Positions 6,036 to 7,553 of a stretch of 7,553 bases of DNA are shown here, one piece after another. Source of the stretch: an uncultured Rhodospirillales bacterium (GTDB lineage Bacteria > Pseudomonadota > Alphaproteobacteria > Acetobacterales > Acetobacteraceae); NCBI GenBank assembly GCA_903904805.1, contig CAIVDX010000108.1, positions 1 through 7,553 on the forward strand. Reading direction: 5' to 3'. The translations under genes and the position numbers were made by a program. Each line of letters starts with the position of its first letter. Positions within the stretch are counted from its first letter, which is position 1. Under the pieces are notes generated by a model. The model made no database searches and was not told where the DNA came from. It worked only from the letters and a program-made list of their open reading frames with translations.

Positions 6036-6729
6036 GGCGGAGCGTCTGCATGTTCGCTATGGGCGCATCCATGCGGTGCGTGATGTTTCGGTGACCGTGG
6101 AGCCAGGTGAGGTGGTGACGATCGTCGGCGCGAACGGGGCGGGCAAGTCGTCGCTGCTGCGCGCGTTGGCGGGCCTGGTGAAGCCCTCCTCCGGCAGCAT
6201 TCGATTTGACGGTGCTGACATCACCGGCCTGTCGGCGCCCGCGCGCGTGCAGCGGGGCCTGGTGCTGGTGCCGGAGGGGCGGCAGATCTTCGTGAGCCTC
6301 ACCGTGCATGACAATCTTCTGCTGGGCGCGCATGCCCGCAATGATGGCGAGGTTGCTCGCGATATTGACAAGATATATCAGCGCTTTTCCAATCTGGCTG
6401 AGCGTCGGCACATGCGTGCCTCGGTGCTGTCGGGTGGTGAGCAGCAGATGCTGGCGATCGGTCGGGCGCTGCTGGCGCGGCCGCGGCTGATGATGATGGA
6501 TGAGCCGTCGCTGGGACTGTCGCCCTTGCTGGTGTCGCGCCTGTTTGATCTGATCGGTGAGATCAATCGCGATGGCCTGGCGATTCTGCTGGTGGAGCAG
6601 AACACGCATATGGCGCTGGAGGCCGCGTCACGCGGCTATGTGCTGGAACTTGGCGCGGTCGCCCTGCAAGGTGACGCGCGCAGCCTTGCCGACAACCCCG
6701 CCCTTGCCGCCGCTTATCTCGGCACATGA
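6025..6729 (+). CDS. livF: HAAT-family ABC transporter ATPase, LivF-like
   Basis: This is the second ATPase subunit, 234 residues, cytoplasmic and bound to the permeases. Walker A is GANGAGKSS (35-43). VPEGRQIF (82-89) is the characteristic LivF block after the first helical region. The signature is a full LSGGE (135-139) in VLSGGEQQMLAIGRALLARP. Walker B is LMMMDEP with D159 and E160, followed by SLGLSP. The H-loop position is glutamine (Q192 in VEQN), normal for LivF. Its start lies inside the end of the LivG-like gene, in another frame, with only a weak GTAGAG-like site, so translation is probably coupled. The TGA at 6727-6729 is 13 bases before the binding-protein ATG. Confidence 0.94.
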   Translation: MLLEAERLHVRYGRIHAVRDVSVTVEPGEVVTIVGANGAGKSSLLRALAGLVKPSSGSIRFDGADITGLSAPARVQRGLVLVPEGRQIFVSLTVHDNLLLGAHARNDGEVARDIDKIYQRFSNLAERRHMRASVLSGGEQQMLAIGRALLARPRLMMMDEPSLGLSPLLVSRLFDLIGEINRDGLAILLVEQNTHMALEAASRGYVLELGAVALQGDARSLADNPALAAAYLGT

Positions 6730-6735
6730 AGGAGA
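6730..6735 (+). promoter_or_regulatory. Strong ribosome binding site of the substrate-binding protein
   Basis: AGGAGA lies seven bases before the ATG at 6743 and is the best Shine-Dalgarno in the plus operon. The overlapping upstream genes have weaker sites. This fits the need for more binding protein than membrane complex. Confidence 0.7.
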
Positions 6736-6742
6736 CATTCCG

Positions 6743-7553
6743 ATGCTGATCAACCGCCGCACCGCTCTGCTTGGAACCGCCGGATTGGCGATCGCCGGAA
6801 CTGCGAAGGCTCAGGGCGCGCCGATCAAGTTCGGCCATATCGTTGCCAGCTCCGGGCCGCTGAAGGGGGTGTCCGAGCCGTCGATCGTCGCGGCGGACAT
6901 GGCGGTGGCTGACATCAATGCCAAGGGCGGCATCAATGGCCACCCGCTTGCCTTGCTGCGCTATGACACCGGCTCCGATCCACGCCAGGCGGCGATCGCC
7001 TCGCGCAAGCTGATCGAGGATGACCAGGTGCTGGCGGTGATCGGCCCGTTCTCCTCCGGCGAGGTGGCGGTGGCGATGAACGATGCCGAGCGCGCGCAAT
7101 GCACGATGGTGCCGGTGGCGGCCTCGAGCCCCGGGCTGATCGACGGCAAGAAGTTCCTGTTCCGTCTGGTGCCCGATGAGGCGGTGGGCTTCCGCAACGT
7201 GATGACCAGCATGAAAAAGGATGGCTCGCTGCCGAAGACGGCGGAGATCATCTATATCTCGGACCTGCCGGTGGCCAATGATTCGGGCACCAAGACCATG
7301 CCGGCGATCATGACCGAGTTTGGGGTGAAGTTCGGCACGCCGATCGCGTTCCAGTTCAAGACCTTCGATGTGGCGCCGCAGGTGGCCAAGGCGCTGGAGA
7401 GCAAGCCGGACATCATCGCGCTGGCCTCGCTGCCCGAGCCGGCGGCGAAGGTGGTGAAGGAGTTGCGTCGGCAGGGCTATACCGGCCGCGTGATCGGCTC
7501 GCAGCTTTATGGCGATCCGAACAATATCGAGCTGTTCGGCAAGGATGGCGACG
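6743..7553 (+). CDS. ABC transporter substrate-binding protein, Leu/Ile/Val-receptor family (partial, 3' end missing)
   Basis: The first 270 codons are present. This type-I periplasmic binding protein (peripla_BP_6-like) captures the ligand for the LivHMGF-like complex. The signal peptide is MLINRRTALLGTAGLAIAGT with likely cleavage after A-K-A (21-23); the RR at 5-6 before a hydrophobic stretch suggests a twin-arginine (Tat) route. After it come IKFGHIVASSGPLKG (28-42), ADMAVADINAKGGINGHPL (50-68), YDTGSDPRQAA (72-82), VIGPFSSGEVAVAM (97-110) and MVPVAASSPG (121-130), in the usual family order. Family members are about 370-400 residues, so roughly 100-130 residues should lie beyond the window. 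Sequence alone does not name the ligand; both amino-acid and aromatic-acid binders share this fold. Confidence 0.92.
   Translation, partial: MLINRRTALLGTAGLAIAGTAKAQGAPIKFGHIVASSGPLKGVSEPSIVAADMAVADINAKGGINGHPLALLRYDTGSDPRQAAIASRKLIEDDQVLAVIGPFSSGEVAVAMNDAERAQCTMVPVAASSPGLIDGKKFLFRLVPDEAVGFRNVMTSMKKDGSLPKTAEIIYISDLPVANDSGTKTMPAIMTEFGVKFGTPIAFQFKTFDVAPQVAKALESKPDIIALASLPEPAAKVVKELRRQGYTGRVIGSQLYGDPNNIELFGKDGD

Noticed and set aside
3239..6609. Long minus-strand ORFs opposite the importer genes (3239-4318, 4090-5391, 4968-6026, 5788-6609)
   Set aside because: They mirror the clear liv-type genes, are extremely rich in Arg, Gln, His and Pro, overlap each other, and show no motifs.
1..7553. tRNA, rRNA, CRISPR array, insertion sequence or phage genes
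   Set aside because: No cloverleaf, regularly spaced repeats, transposase-like protein or terminal inverted repeats were seen on either strand.

Overview
The window looks like a piece of a high-GC alphaproteobacterial chromosome. Evidence is the strong G/C bias at third codon positions, tightly overlapped genes, and the style of the proteins. Two A/T-rich intergenic palindromes resemble what I remember from Acetobacteraceae (Acidiphilium/Roseomonas-like) genomes. That family assignment is an inference and was not tested.

Layout. Two gene blocks diverge from a 214-bp control region at 3214-3427. The minus-strand block, read right to left, holds a group A FAD-dependent monooxygenase (3213-2014), a GntR/HutC-family repressor-like regulator (2017-1271), a 4,5-dihydroxyphthalate decarboxylase-like protein (1142-153), and the first 16 codons of a probably exported protein that leaves the window (48-1). 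The plus-strand block is a complete HAAT-family ('branched-chain amino acid type') ABC importer. It runs permease LivH-like (3428-4345), permease LivM-like (4342-5262), ATPase LivG-like (5259-6035), ATPase LivF-like (6025-6729), then a periplasmic substrate-binding protein starting at 6743 and cut by the window end. The plus genes overlap or nearly touch, so they should form one transcript.

How the genes may work together. A binding protein and importer would bring in a small, probably aromatic carboxylate. A ring-hydroxylating flavoprotein and a ring decarboxylase-like enzyme would process it. The GntR/HutC regulator, encoded between the two enzymes, would sense the ligand. The control region holds a perfect TGT-N4-ACA dyad. 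It lies in the spacer of a candidate promoter for the minus block and at the expected start point of a candidate promoter for the plus block, so one site could control both. The substrate cannot be read from the sequence.

Oddities. The regulator has no ATG, GTG or TTG start that keeps its DNA-binding domain; the best start is a CTG overlapping the monooxygenase stop. Two hairpins of related design flank the decarboxylase gene, and the upstream one has its T-run on the antisense strand. A 41-codon leader ORF ends in a TGATG overlap with livH. I found no RNA genes, CRISPR array, insertion sequence or clearly novel system. The locus is best described as a recognisable but substrate-unassigned uptake and catabolism cluster.
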